Source of the DNA: an uncultured Clostridia bacterium
GTDB taxonomy: Bacteria > Bacillota > Clostridia > Peptostreptococcales > Anaerovoracaceae
Reading direction: 5' to 3'
Length of the DNA: 64,000 nt
NCBI GenBank assembly: GCA_934256595.1
Contig: CAKQOW010000001.1
Coordinates: 28,257 to 92,256, forward strand
In this document: positions 47,965 to 57,451 of the stretch, piece by piece
Position numbering within the stretch: the stretch's first letter is position 1
How the letters are laid out: each line of letters starts with the position of its first letter
The notes under the pieces: model-generated
The model's database searches: none
What the model was told of the DNA's origin: nothing
The model's input: only the letters and a program-made list of their open reading frames with translations
Translations under genes and position numbers: made by a program

Positions 47965-50565
47965 ATGGCAAAAGCAAAAATTTCACCTATGATGCAGCAG
48001 TATCTTGACATCAAAGAGCAGTATAAGGATTGTATACTGTTTTTCCGGCTGGGTGATTTTTATGAAATGTTCTTTGATGATGCTGTTACTGCATCTCGGG
48101 AGCTGGAGCTGACGCTTACAGGCAAAAGCTGCGGACAGGAGGAAAAAGCTCCTATGTGCGGAGTACCTTTTCATTCTGCCGACACATATATATCACGCCT
48201 TATCGAAAAGGGCTACAAGGTAGCAATATGCGAGCAGACGGAGGACCCTGCGGCGGCAAAGGGCATAGTCAAAAGAGAGGTTATAAGGATTGTGACTCCG
48301 GGCACGCTGACAAGTCAGTCCATGCTCAAGGAAAACGAAAACAACTATCTGGCATCAATATATATTGACGAAGCCGGAGCGGGAATTTCCTACTGCGACA
48401 TATCGACAGGAGAGATGTACGCTTCGCAGCTTACAGGCAGCATGACAGAGGACAGCCTCGTAAACGAGCTTGTAAAGACAAATGCCAGAGAGGTTATAAT
48501 CAACAGAGAAACCGAGGCCATATGGGAATCTTTCAAAACCTCAGATGTGTTCCTCAATGTATTAAACGAAAACTATTACAGCTATGAAACAGCTCAAAAA
48601 ACAATATTAAGACAGTTTAATACAGGCGCCCTTACGGGACTTGGACTTGAGGACAAGAATCAGTGCGTGCTGTCACTGGGAGCTCTGCTTTCATATCTTC
48701 TGGAGACTCAGAAACAGAGTCTGGGGCAGATTACAGGCATCAGAATGTATGACATAGGCAATTCCATGGCTCTTGACAAGGCAACTATCAGAAACCTTGA
48801 AATAACCGAAACACTGTACGACAAGCAGGTAAAAGGCTCTCTTCTGGGCGTGCTTGACAAAACCCACACAGCTATGGGCTCCCGCAAAATGAAGCAGTGG
48901 CTCAAGGAGCCTCTCAACAGAGTTGATGAAATAAACGCAAGGCTTGACGCAGTTGAAAGCCTTGCCGACAATATACTGATACGAAACAATATCAGGGACT
49001 CCCTCAAAAGAGTCTATGACTTTCACAGACTCTCGGGCAGAATAGCCTCTGGCAATGCCAACGGCAAGGATATGATTGCGCTGCGAAACTCCATATCGGT
49101 GCTTCCCGACATCAAGGACTCTCTTTCAGACCTTGACGCAGGGCTGCTGGATGAGCTTAACCGCAGCATAGACCCTCTTACAGAGGTGTTTGACCTTATA
49201 GACCGGGCTGTTTGTGAGGATCCGCCGTTTACTATTAAAGAGGGCGGTATAATCAAAAAAGGCTATTCAGATGAGCTTGATGAGCTCAAGGACTCCATAT
49301 ATGACGCGCAGCAGTGGATAGCAAATCTTGAGGGAAGCGAAAGAGAACGCACAGGAATTAAAAACCTCAAAGTAGGCTACAACAAGGTTTTCGGATATTA
49401 TCTTGAGGTAACCAGATCATATTACGAAATGGTTCCCGAAAACTATATCAGAAAACAGACACTTGCCAATGCGGAAAGATACATAACCCCTGAATTAAAA
49501 GAAATGGAGGGGCTTGTGCTCAATGCAGAGGCAAAGATAAACAAAATGGAATATGACCTTTTCTCACAGCTCAGAGCTGAAATAGAAAAGCATATAAAGA
49601 TAATACAGAAAACATCAGACGCAGTTGCATCACTTGACGTTCTGACGGCTTTTGCTTCCGTCAGCAGCAGCAACGGATATGTCAGACCGGTTATAAACAG
49701 CGGTGATGAAATAGAGATACATAAGGGCAGACACCCTGTTATAGAGCAGACTATAGCAGACGGAATCTTTGTGTCAAACGACACCTACCTCAACAGGACA
49801 GATTCCTCGATGCTTCTGATAACAGGTCCTAATATGTCCGGTAAATCCACATATATGCGTCAGACTGCCATTATAGTTTTAATGGCTCAGGCGGGCTGTT
49901 TCGTGCCTTGTGAGTCCGCTGTAATCGGTATTGCAGACAGGATTTTCACAAGAATAGGAGCCTCTGACAATCTGGCTCACGGACAGAGCACTTTCTTTGT
50001 TGAAATGAGCGAAATGGCATACATACTAAACAGCGCCACCGACAGAAGCCTTATAATTCTTGATGAAATAGGCAGAGGCACCAGCACCTATGACGGTCTT
50101 TCTATTGCGTGGGCGACAGTGGAATATCTGTGCAGAGAGGATTTCAGAGCAAGAACTCTGTTTGCAACCCACTATCACGAGCTTACCGCGCTGTCTGAAC
50201 AGATAGACGGAGTGGCCAATCTCAATGTAGATGTTGCAGAGGAAAACGGAAATATAGTATTTCTTCACAAGATAGTGCCAGGCTCAGCCAGCAGGAGCTA
50301 CGGAATACACGTTGCAAAGCTTGCGGGAGTTCCAAAAGAGCTTCTCAAAAACGCTGAGCAGAGATTATTTACACTCGAAAAAAATCAGACAGGCAGTGCT
50401 CCTGAGGCCGCGCAGCCTGCAGAGCTCAGAGAGGGAGAACAGCTTTCGCTGTTTTCACTGGCGCCGGACCCTGTAACCGAAAAGCTCAGAAACATAGATT
50501 TAATGGAAACAACACCGTCACAGGCTTTTAAAATACTTGAGGAGCTCAAAGGAATACTAAAATAA
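47965..50565 (+). CDS. mutS: DNA mismatch repair protein MutS
   Basis: An 866-residue mismatch sensor. The N-terminal domain has the mismatch-probing FRLGDFYEMFFDDA (Phe-x-Glu motif). Connector, lever and clamp domains follow, then the ATPase with GPNMSGKSTYMRQ, the signature STFFVEMSEMAYIL, IILDEIGRGTSTYDG and FATHYHELT. The C-terminal helix-turn-helix dimerises the protein. TCGGAGG precedes the ATG. It is separated from mutL by an asparaginase gene. Confidence 0.98.
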   Translation: MAKAKISPMMQQYLDIKEQYKDCILFFRLGDFYEMFFDDAVTASRELELTLTGKSCGQEEKAPMCGVPFHSADTYISRLIEKGYKVAICEQTEDPAAAKGIVKREVIRIVTPGTLTSQSMLKENENNYLASIYIDEAGAGISYCDISTGEMYASQLTGSMTEDSLVNELVKTNAREVIINRETEAIWESFKTSDVFLNVLNENYYSYETAQKTILRQFNTGALTGLGLEDKNQCVLSLGALLSYLLETQKQSLGQITGIRMYDIGNSMALDKATIRNLEITETLYDKQVKGSLLGVLDKTHTAMGSRKMKQWLKEPLNRVDEINARLDAVESLADNILIRNNIRDSLKRVYDFHRLSGRIASGNANGKDMIALRNSISVLPDIKDSLSDLDAGLLDELNRSIDPLTEVFDLIDRAVCEDPPFTIKEGGIIKKGYSDELDELKDSIYDAQQWIANLEGSERERTGIKNLKVGYNKVFGYYLEVTRSYYEMVPENYIRKQTLANAERYITPELKEMEGLVLNAEAKINKMEYDLFSQLRAEIEKHIKIIQKTSDAVASLDVLTAFASVSSSNGYVRPVINSGDEIEIHKGRHPVIEQTIADGIFVSNDTYLNRTDSSMLLITGPNMSGKSTYMRQTAIIVLMAQAGCFVPCESAVIGIADRIFTRIGASDNLAHGQSTFFVEMSEMAYILNSATDRSLIILDEIGRGTSTYDGLSIAWATVEYLCREDFRARTLFATHYHELTALSEQIDGVANLNVDVAEENGNIVFLHKIVPGSASRSYGIHVAKLAGVPKELLKNAEQRLFTLEKNQTGSAPEAAQPAELREGEQLSLFSLAPDPVTEKLRNIDLMETTPSQAFKILEELKGILK

Positions 50566-51557
50566 TGAAAAAGATTTTAATGATAACTACGGGCGGCACA
50601 GTCTGCTCCACAGACGAGGGCGGACTTACTCCGACGCTGGGACCTGATGCGGCCCTCAAATACATTCCGTCTGTCTACAAATTATGCGAGGTGGACTTTC
50701 TTCCGCTTTACAGCATAGACAGCACCAATATGGAGCCACGTCACTGGCTGGGAATGGCAAAGGCAATAAAGGATAATTACGAAAGCTACGACGGCTTTGT
50801 GATACTTCACGGTACAGATACAATGTCCTACACAGGCGCGGCTTTGTCATATTTAATTCAAGACAGCGCAAAGCCTGTGGTTATAACCGGCTCTCAGAGA
50901 CCTGTCAGCATGGAGATAACAGATGCCAAGCACAATATATACGACAGCTTTCTTTATGCCTGCGATGACGAGTCACACAATATAAGCATCGTCTTTGACG
51001 GCCATGTAATTGCAGGCACAAGAGCCAGAAAAATACGCACCAAAAGCTTCAATGCCTTTGAAAGCATAGACTTTCCCGATATTGCGGTAATCAGAAACGA
51101 GCAGATAGTAAGGTATATCAGAGACCCGAAGCCTGCGCTTTCGGAGGTTAAATTCTATGACAGCCTTAACAGGAATATATTTGTGCTCAAGCTTACTCCG
51201 GGTATGGACCCCGGCGTTATCTCATACATCAAGGCAAACTATGACGCTCTCATAATCGAAAGCTTTGGCGTTGGGGGAATCCCATGCTATGAAATAGACA
51301 GCTTCATAGACGCTCTTGCGGATTTCATCGAAAGCGGCAGAATACTTGCCCTTACAACGCAGGTCCCTCACGAGGGAAGCGATATGAGCATATACAAGGT
51401 AGGAGTCAGAATTAAAGAAAAATACGAGGTTTTAGAAGCCTACGACATGACTATGGAGGCCTGCCTTACCAAACTGATGTGGATATCGGCCCAGACAGAT
51501 GACCACAGTATGATGAGAGAGCTTTTTTACAGACCTGTAAATCACGACATAATCTAG
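50565..51557 (+). CDS. Asparaginase, type I
   Basis: A 330-residue L-asparaginase that hydrolyses asparagine to aspartate and ammonia. The two threonine active-site motifs are ITTGGTVCST near the start and ILHGTDTMSYTGAALSYL near 84-101. ITGSQRPVSMEITDAKHNI and GFGVGGIP-like SFGVGGIPCYEI follow. There is no signal peptide, so it is cytoplasmic. It lies between mutS and mutL, overlapping mutS by one base, with no obvious role in mismatch repair. Confidence 0.93.
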   Translation: MKKILMITTGGTVCSTDEGGLTPTLGPDAALKYIPSVYKLCEVDFLPLYSIDSTNMEPRHWLGMAKAIKDNYESYDGFVILHGTDTMSYTGAALSYLIQDSAKPVVITGSQRPVSMEITDAKHNIYDSFLYACDDESHNISIVFDGHVIAGTRARKIRTKSFNAFESIDFPDIAVIRNEQIVRYIRDPKPALSEVKFYDSLNRNIFVLKLTPGMDPGVISYIKANYDALIIESFGVGGIPCYEIDSFIDALADFIESGRILALTTQVPHEGSDMSIYKVGVRIKEKYEVLEAYDMTMEACLTKLMWISAQTDDHSMMRELFYRPVNHDII

Positions 51558-51566
51558 GTAAACAGA

Positions 51567-53384
51567 ATGATTAAATTACTCGAAAAAAAAGTTGCAGACA
51601 AGATAGCGGCAGGAGAGGTTGTTGACAGACCCTTATCTGTCGTAAAGGAGCTTGTTGAAAATTCAATAGACGCGGGAGCAGATGCGATTGTTGTCGAAAT
51701 AAAAAAGGGCGGCAAGACATACATCAGAGTAAGCGACACCGGCTGCGGCATCAACGCAGATGAGGTGACTACAGCGTTTAAGCGCCACGCCACCAGCAAA
51801 ATAACAGAGGCGGAGGACCTTGACAGCATACGGACTCTGGGCTTTAGAGGCGAGGCTCTTGCAAGCATAGCAGCTGTTTCAAGGACAGAGCTTATAACTA
51901 AAACAGCAGATGCCAAAACAGGTACAAGCATTACCGTAGAGGGCGGCGAAACCGCCGGAATTTCCGCTATAGGCTGCGACAGCGGCACTACAGTAATAGT
52001 CAGGGATTTATTCTACAATGTGCCTGCCAGATATAAGTTTATGAAATCAGACAGCGCGGAGGCCGGCCTCATAACAGAATTTGTATCACAGATGGCTCTT
52101 GCTTATCCGGATATCAGATTTAAACTCATAAACAACGAGGCTGTACAGTTCCTGACTCAGGGAAGAGGGAACAGATATAACAGCATACTTACCATATACA
52201 GCAAAGACATAGGCAAAAGCCTTGTGCCTGTAGAGTATGAAAACGGTGAAATGAAGCTGGAGGGCTATGTCTCCAATGTGGGAGAGAGCAGAAACAGCCG
52301 CAAAAATCAGATATTCTTTGTAAACGGCAGAGTGGTATCAAGCAAGGTAATGGACACTGCAGTCAAAAACGCGTACAAAGAAAGGCTGTTTATGGGCAGA
52401 TTTCCTATAGCGTTTCTGTTTCTTGCAGTCAAACCCGACACCCTCGATGTCAACATTCACCCCAACAAAAAAGAAATACGTTTTGACGACGAAAAATCAG
52501 TAGAGCTCTTTGTCACAGAAGCAATAAAACAGGCTCTTGCAACAAAGGAAGCAGCTCCGACTGTAAATGTGCAGGAGATAAGTCCTGAAAAGCCTGTAAA
52601 CAAAGCGCCTGCGGCGGAGAAACAGACAGAAAGGCCTGCAGCAGTACAGAAGCCGGAGCAGGAACTAAAACCTGAGCCTCAAAAGGTAATCATAGCTGAA
52701 AAGCCGGAAAAAGGCAATCAGCTCAACATAAAAGAATTATTGTCAACTATGCGTGAAGAATCCGAAATCAGAGAAAACACCGGCATCATCAAGCCTGCTG
52801 TTTCAAGACCTTTTGAATTCAGCACCCTGACAATCAAAGGCTCTGTTTTTGCAACCTACATAATCGCAGAGTACGACTCGGACATGTATCTGATAGACCA
52901 GCATGCGGCTCACGAAAGGATATTTTACGAAAAGCTGATTAAGCAGTTTGAAACAGAGGAAAAACTGCACCAGCCTGTGCTGATGCCGGCTATATTCACT
53001 CTGCCGGTTACGGTTACAGACGATCAGTGGCTTGACGTGCTGTCAGGCATGGGCTACACCATAGAGCCATTCGGCGAGCGCACATACAGGATTACTGAAA
53101 TTCCAATGTTTATGGAGCTTTCGGAAGCAGAGAATTTTGTTAAGGATTTCATTTCCTCAATAGATGAGGAAACCGATCTTAAATCACAGAAAACCCTCGA
53201 TAAACTAGCCTCAAAGGCCTGCAAAAGCGCAGTCAAGGGCAATGACAATCTGAACGATGCGGAAATAGCGCAGCTCATTAAAGACCTTGAAGCCTGCGAC
53301 AATCCGTTTTCATGCCCTCACGGCAGACCTACCTTTATAAGGCTGGGCAGCTATCAGATAGAAAGGATGTTCAAACGTGTCTAA
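51567..53384 (+). CDS. mutL: DNA mismatch repair endonuclease MutL
   Basis: A 605-residue MutL. The GHKL ATPase (about 1-330) has VKELVENSIDAGADAI, VSDTGCGI, RHATSKI and LGFRGEALASIAAVS. A Pro/Lys/Glu-rich linker (about 335-400) joins the C-terminal dimer domain. That domain holds the endonuclease motif DQHAAHERIFYEKL (DQHAx2Ex4E) and the zinc-site CPHGRP, as expected in bacteria without MutH. It overlaps ydcF by 8 bp. Confidence 0.98.
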   Translation: MIKLLEKKVADKIAAGEVVDRPLSVVKELVENSIDAGADAIVVEIKKGGKTYIRVSDTGCGINADEVTTAFKRHATSKITEAEDLDSIRTLGFRGEALASIAAVSRTELITKTADAKTGTSITVEGGETAGISAIGCDSGTTVIVRDLFYNVPARYKFMKSDSAEAGLITEFVSQMALAYPDIRFKLINNEAVQFLTQGRGNRYNSILTIYSKDIGKSLVPVEYENGEMKLEGYVSNVGESRNSRKNQIFFVNGRVVSSKVMDTAVKNAYKERLFMGRFPIAFLFLAVKPDTLDVNIHPNKKEIRFDDEKSVELFVTEAIKQALATKEAAPTVNVQEISPEKPVNKAPAAEKQTERPAAVQKPEQELKPEPQKVIIAEKPEKGNQLNIKELLSTMREESEIRENTGIIKPAVSRPFEFSTLTIKGSVFATYIIAEYDSDMYLIDQHAAHERIFYEKLIKQFETEEKLHQPVLMPAIFTLPVTVTDDQWLDVLSGMGYTIEPFGERTYRITEIPMFMELSEAENFVKDFISSIDEETDLKSQKTLDKLASKACKSAVKGNDNLNDAEIAQLIKDLEACDNPFSCPHGRPTFIRLGSYQIERMFKRV

Positions 53385-54087
53385 AAAAATATTCACAGGC
53401 CTTGGAATACTCCTTATCCTGTACTGGTTTGGAATTTCCCTGTTTATAGGCTTCGGTCAGATGTTTTCATATATATGGCTTGCAGGAGGCATATTCCTCA
53501 TAATATTCGGCCATATGAAAAAATCAGTCCTCAAAAAAACACTTGCAGGACTTATGATAATATCACTTTGCGCATGCGCCGCGCTTGAAATCCCCATAAT
53601 CAAAGGGGCAGTTTCAGAGCCTGACAGGAGCGCAGATTACGTCATAGTCCTCGGAGCCAAGGTAAACGGCACCAAGCCCTCAAGAGTTTTAAGACAGAGG
53701 CTCGATGCGGCAATAGAATATGCAGGCAGTAATGACAACGCCAAAATAATAGTTACAGGCGGCAAAGGCGCTGACGAAAACATATCCGAAGCAGAGTCTA
53801 TGAGAAACTATCTTACTTCCAAGGGTATAGCAGAGGAAAGAATAATCCTTGAAAGCAGAGCCGCCGATACCGGAGAAAACCTTGAATTTTCAAAGGATAT
53901 AATCGGAGATACGAACAAACGCATTGTGGTAGTCACATCGGACTTTCATATGTACAGAGCTCTCAGGATTGCAGAGCAGACAGGCTTTGTCAATGTCTCA
54001 GGCATACCCGCGCGCACTGATGCGGGACTTATCCCTAACTATTATGTTCGTGAAGCCTTTGGAGTTATTAAATATTTTGTATTATGA
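53377..54087 (+). CDS. YdcF/SanA family protein
   Basis: A 236-residue membrane protein with two or three N-terminal hydrophobic segments (about 5-45 and 52-72) and a DUF218 domain outside or inside the membrane. ADYVIVLGAKVNGTKPSRVL opens the domain, IIVTGGKGADENISEAESMR and VVTSDFHMYRALRIA are typical. Relatives (ElyC, SanA) affect envelope integrity and lipid-carrier use. GTG start with AAAGGATG upstream, inside the end of mutL. It overlaps miaA by ATGA. Confidence 0.88.
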   Translation: MSKKIFTGLGILLILYWFGISLFIGFGQMFSYIWLAGGIFLIIFGHMKKSVLKKTLAGLMIISLCACAALEIPIIKGAVSEPDRSADYVIVLGAKVNGTKPSRVLRQRLDAAIEYAGSNDNAKIIVTGGKGADENISEAESMRNYLTSKGIAEERIILESRAADTGENLEFSKDIIGDTNKRIVVVTSDFHMYRALRIAEQTGFVNVSGIPARTDAGLIPNYYVREAFGVIKYFVL

Positions 54088-55019
54088 AGAAACAGATAAT
54101 AATTATTGCAGGACCTACTGCAGTCGGCAAAACAGAATATGCAATAGAAACAGCAAAAGCGATAAACGGCGAAATAGTGTCGGCAGACTCTATGCAGCTT
54201 TATAAATATATGGATATAGGCAGCGCCAAGCCGACCCCTGAGGAACTGTCGCAGGTAAAACACTATCTTGTAGATGAGATAGATCCGAGAGAAAAATTCT
54301 CGGTGGCAAAGTATCAGAAGCTTGCCAAAGCTGCCATCAGAGAGATATTCGATAAGGGCAAGGTGCCTGTAATTTCAGGCGGCACAGGCCTTTATATCAA
54401 TTCCCTGATGTATGAAATGGACTTTGCGGCTCCGCCCTCTGATGAAGCTTTCAGAAAAGGACTTGAAGCTATGGCCCTAAAAAAGGGCAGAGATTACATT
54501 CATTCAAAGCTTGCAGAGCTTGACCCTGACGCTGCTGCCAGAATACACCCAAACAACGTCAAAAAGGTAATAAGAGCTATAGAGGCGGCCCAAAACGGCA
54601 ATAAAGTCAAGGACTTTGACAACGCGCAGGTTCCCGCAGCAGATTATGACGTACTGCTGGCAGGACTTACAAGAGACAGGGCAGAGCTTTATGAACGCAT
54701 CAACCGCAGAGTTGATATCCTGATTGAAAAGGGACTTGTGGAGGAGGTTTCCTCTCTTATGCAGATGGGGCTTGGATACGATGATATTTCCATGAAAGGC
54801 ATAGGCTACAAGGAGATAATAGGCTCGCTTGAGGGAAAATACACGATTGAGGAAGCGATAGAGCTTATCAAAAAAAACACACGTCATTACGCCAAAAGAC
54901 AGCTTACCTGGCTGAGGCGCTATGACAACATCAAATGGTTTAACCTGTCCTCCTACGAGGACAAAACCATGGCTATGGGAGATATTCTTAAATGGCTGAG
55001 GATAAACGCAAACAGATAA
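54084..55019 (+). CDS. miaA: tRNA dimethylallyltransferase
   Basis: A 311-residue enzyme that adds an isopentenyl group to A37 of tRNAs reading UNN codons. The P-loop GPTAVGKT is at residues 10-17, ADSMQLYKYMDIGSAKPT follows, then GGTGLYINSL and the tRNA-binding INRRVDILIEKGLVEEV and KNTRHYAKRQLTWLRR. It often follows mutL, as here with ydcF between. Its end overlaps the recombinase start by 28 bp. Confidence 0.97.
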   Translation: MKKQIIIIAGPTAVGKTEYAIETAKAINGEIVSADSMQLYKYMDIGSAKPTPEELSQVKHYLVDEIDPREKFSVAKYQKLAKAAIREIFDKGKVPVISGGTGLYINSLMYEMDFAAPPSDEAFRKGLEAMALKKGRDYIHSKLAELDPDAAARIHPNNVKKVIRAIEAAQNGNKVKDFDNAQVPAADYDVLLAGLTRDRAELYERINRRVDILIEKGLVEEVSSLMQMGLGYDDISMKGIGYKEIIGSLEGKYTIEEAIELIKKNTRHYAKRQLTWLRRYDNIKWFNLSSYEDKTMAMGDILKWLRINANR

Positions 55020-56140
55020 AAATTCATAACAAGAGCGATAAGCCTGATAACATAGTGATGAAAGAGCATGAAATTCTGCTTCACTGTCAGGAAATAGAGG
55101 CACAGCTTCCGTCGTTTCTAAGGGGATTTTTTAACTACCTCAAAGGAAACGTGCTTCCTATGACAAGGCTTGCATACCTGCAGGATATACGCTTTTTTTT
55201 CAATTATCTTGTAAATGACACAGAGTTGACACATTGCAGTGATATAAAGGATATAAAATTAGAAGATTTTAAGGAAATAACGGCTGTGGATGTCAACCTG
55301 TTTATAGACTACTGCAGGCAGTATCAGGTTGAGACCGACAAAGCCGTAATAGTATACGAAAACGGCAACAAGACCCTCGCACGCAAGAAATCCTCGGTTT
55401 CCGTAATGTTCAAACAGCTTTACAGAGACGGGCTTCTTGACAAAAACATCACCGACGGCTTTGACCCCATCAGGGTGCCAAAAGCGGGAGAGCGTGAAAT
55501 CAAGGCTTTGCAGGACGATGAGGTTATGCTTATGCTCGATGCCGTTACAACAGGAAACGGTCTTACTAAGAAAGAACAGGAATTCTGGCAAAAAACCAAG
55601 CGGAGAGACAAGGCCATACTGATACTGTTTGTTACATACGGGCTTCGTCTTTCAGAGCTGCAGCAGCTTAATATTTCATCGTTTAACTTTAACAGAGGTG
55701 AATTTAAGATATACAGAAAACGAGGCAAGGAGTCCGTAATGCCCATGAACAAATCAGTATATGAGGTGGTTACGGAATACATAGAGCTTGAAAGAGCCTC
55801 GGAGGACACACTGACAGAGGAACACAAAGACGCTCTTTTCCTGTCGCTTCAGGGCAGGAGAATGACCGAAAGGCAGATACGAGAGCTTGTCAAGAAATAC
55901 ACCTCAATCGGTATGAAAACCTCAAGAGAGGGCGGATATTCCCCTCACAAGCTTCGCGCCACAGCCGCAACAAGCCTTATAGGCAGAGGCAATTCAATAT
56001 ATGACGTGGCGGCGCTTTTAGATCACGAGCAGGTTACGACCACACAGCTTTATGCCGCTCACAAAAAGAATGTAAAAAGAGATCTCGTTGCAGATATGGA
56101 ATGGGAAATGGAAAGGAAAGAAGGAAATAATGAAAAATAA
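54992..56140 (+). CDS. Tyrosine-type site-specific recombinase
   Basis: A 382-residue integrase-family recombinase. An N-terminal SAM-like core-binding domain (about 35-150; GNVLPMTRLAYLQDIRFFFN) precedes the catalytic domain. Catalytic residues are Arg in TYGLRLSEL, His-x-x-Arg in SPHKLRATAATSLI, His in LLDHEQVTTTQ, and Tyr in the following LYAAH. It is XerC/D-like in size but carries an extra N-terminal stretch. It replaces the hfq gene often found between miaA and ynbB. I see no attachment repeats or excision genes beside it, so it may be a chromosomal Xer-type enzyme rather than phage-derived. Confidence 0.88.
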   Translation: MAEDKRKQIKIHNKSDKPDNIVMKEHEILLHCQEIEAQLPSFLRGFFNYLKGNVLPMTRLAYLQDIRFFFNYLVNDTELTHCSDIKDIKLEDFKEITAVDVNLFIDYCRQYQVETDKAVIVYENGNKTLARKKSSVSVMFKQLYRDGLLDKNITDGFDPIRVPKAGEREIKALQDDEVMLMLDAVTTGNGLTKKEQEFWQKTKRRDKAILILFVTYGLRLSELQQLNISSFNFNRGEFKIYRKRGKESVMPMNKSVYEVVTEYIELERASEDTLTEEHKDALFLSLQGRRMTERQIRELVKKYTSIGMKTSREGGYSPHKLRATAATSLIGRGNSIYDVAALLDHEQVTTTQLYAAHKKNVKRDLVADMEWEMERKEGNNEK

Positions 56141-57422
56141 CACTTTTAATCTCTTAAACAGGGAATTTGGAATTAATGAAAAGGTTCTTAATCTGGTTAA
56201 TGAGGGAGAGCAGGAAGTCAGCGGAATTTTTGATGAGCTTGATGACATAATGACATATAACCAGTACAAAGTGCTTGATGCTTTTCAGAAAAACAGAATA
56301 AGCGACAGACATTTTGCGTGGAATACAGGCTACGGATATGATGACCCCGGAAGAGATGCAATCGAAAGAGTATGGTCCGATATCTTCGGTACCGAAAGCT
56401 CACTGGTACGCCCTATAATCGTAAACGGCACACATGCTCTTTCACTGATACTGATGGGGCTTCTGATGCCGGGTGATGAGCTCATCTACTGCACAGGCAA
56501 GCCTTATGACACTCTTGAGGAGGTAATCGGAACAAGAGGAGAGGGCAAAGGCTCTCTCAGGGAATACGGCGTTACTTTCAAGCAGGTGGAGCTTACACCT
56601 GATGGAAATATTGATTTAGAGGCATTAAAAAACGCAATTTCGGACAAAACTAAAATGGTTACAGTCCAGAGGGCCACAGGTTATGGCTGGAGAAAGGCCA
56701 TAACAATCGACCAGATTAAGGAATGGGCTGAATTTGTTCATGATATAAATCCTGATATTATACGAATGGTGGACAACTGCTACGGTGAGTTCCTGCATAC
56801 ATATGAGCCTACACAGGTGGGCGCTGACATAATTGCAGGATCTCTTATCAAAAATCCGGGCGGCGGACTTGCTCTTACAGGCGGATATGTAACCGGCAGA
56901 GCAGATCTGGTTGAAAGAATTTCCTACAGAATGACATGCCCGGGAATAGGCGGAGAATGCGGACTTACTTTCGGACAGACAAGAACTATGCTTCAGGGAC
57001 TTTTCCTTGCGCCAAGGACAGTAAACGGCGCAGTTAAGGGCGCCATACTGTGCGGCAAAGTCTTTGAAAAGCTGGGCTATGATGTCTGCCCTAAGCCGGA
57101 GGACGAAAGAAGCGATATAATAGAGGCTATCAGACTGGGCTCTCCTGAAGCTGTGGTCGCTTTCTGCAAGGGCATACAGGCTGCTGCTCCGATAGACTCC
57201 TATGTAAGTCCCGAGCCTTGGGATATGCCGGGATATGAAGATCCTGTGGTAATGGCTGCCGGAGCGTTTGTTCAGGGATCATCAATAGAGCTTTCTGCCG
57301 ATGCGCCGATCAGAGAGCCTTACAACGTGTATTTTCAGGGTGGTATAACCTATGAACATTCAAAGTTCGGAGTTATAAAGGCTCTGCAGAAGCTTTACGA
57401 TGAACAGCTTATAAGCTTATAG
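56130..57422 (+). CDS. Aminotransferase class I/II-like protein, YnbB (methionine gamma-lyase) family
   Basis: A 430-residue pyridoxal-phosphate protein of the YnbB/aluminium-resistance family. HFAWNTGYGYDDPGRDAIER opens it, VNGTHALSLILMGLL and QRATGYGWRKAITIDQI follow, and the cofactor lysine lies in AGSLIKNPGGGLALTGGYV. Its reaction in vivo is not settled; methionine gamma-lyase is a family label. I take the ATG at 56130 after AAGGAAATA; an upstream in-frame ATG at 56088 lies within the recombinase gene. It overlaps that gene by 11 bp. Confidence 0.9.
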   Translation: MKNNTFNLLNREFGINEKVLNLVNEGEQEVSGIFDELDDIMTYNQYKVLDAFQKNRISDRHFAWNTGYGYDDPGRDAIERVWSDIFGTESSLVRPIIVNGTHALSLILMGLLMPGDELIYCTGKPYDTLEEVIGTRGEGKGSLREYGVTFKQVELTPDGNIDLEALKNAISDKTKMVTVQRATGYGWRKAITIDQIKEWAEFVHDINPDIIRMVDNCYGEFLHTYEPTQVGADIIAGSLIKNPGGGLALTGGYVTGRADLVERISYRMTCPGIGGECGLTFGQTRTMLQGLFLAPRTVNGAVKGAILCGKVFEKLGYDVCPKPEDERSDIIEAIRLGSPEAVVAFCKGIQAAAPIDSYVSPEPWDMPGYEDPVVMAAGAFVQGSSIELSADAPIREPYNVYFQGGITYEHSKFGVIKALQKLYDEQLISL

Positions 57423-57451
57423 GGTTTTGGGATACGGATCGGAGATTAGAT

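Noticed and set aside
54992..56140. Prophage or integrative element marked by the tyrosine recombinase
   Set aside because: Flanking genes are ordinary housekeeping genes overlapping it on both sides. No attachment repeats, excisionase or phage genes are present.
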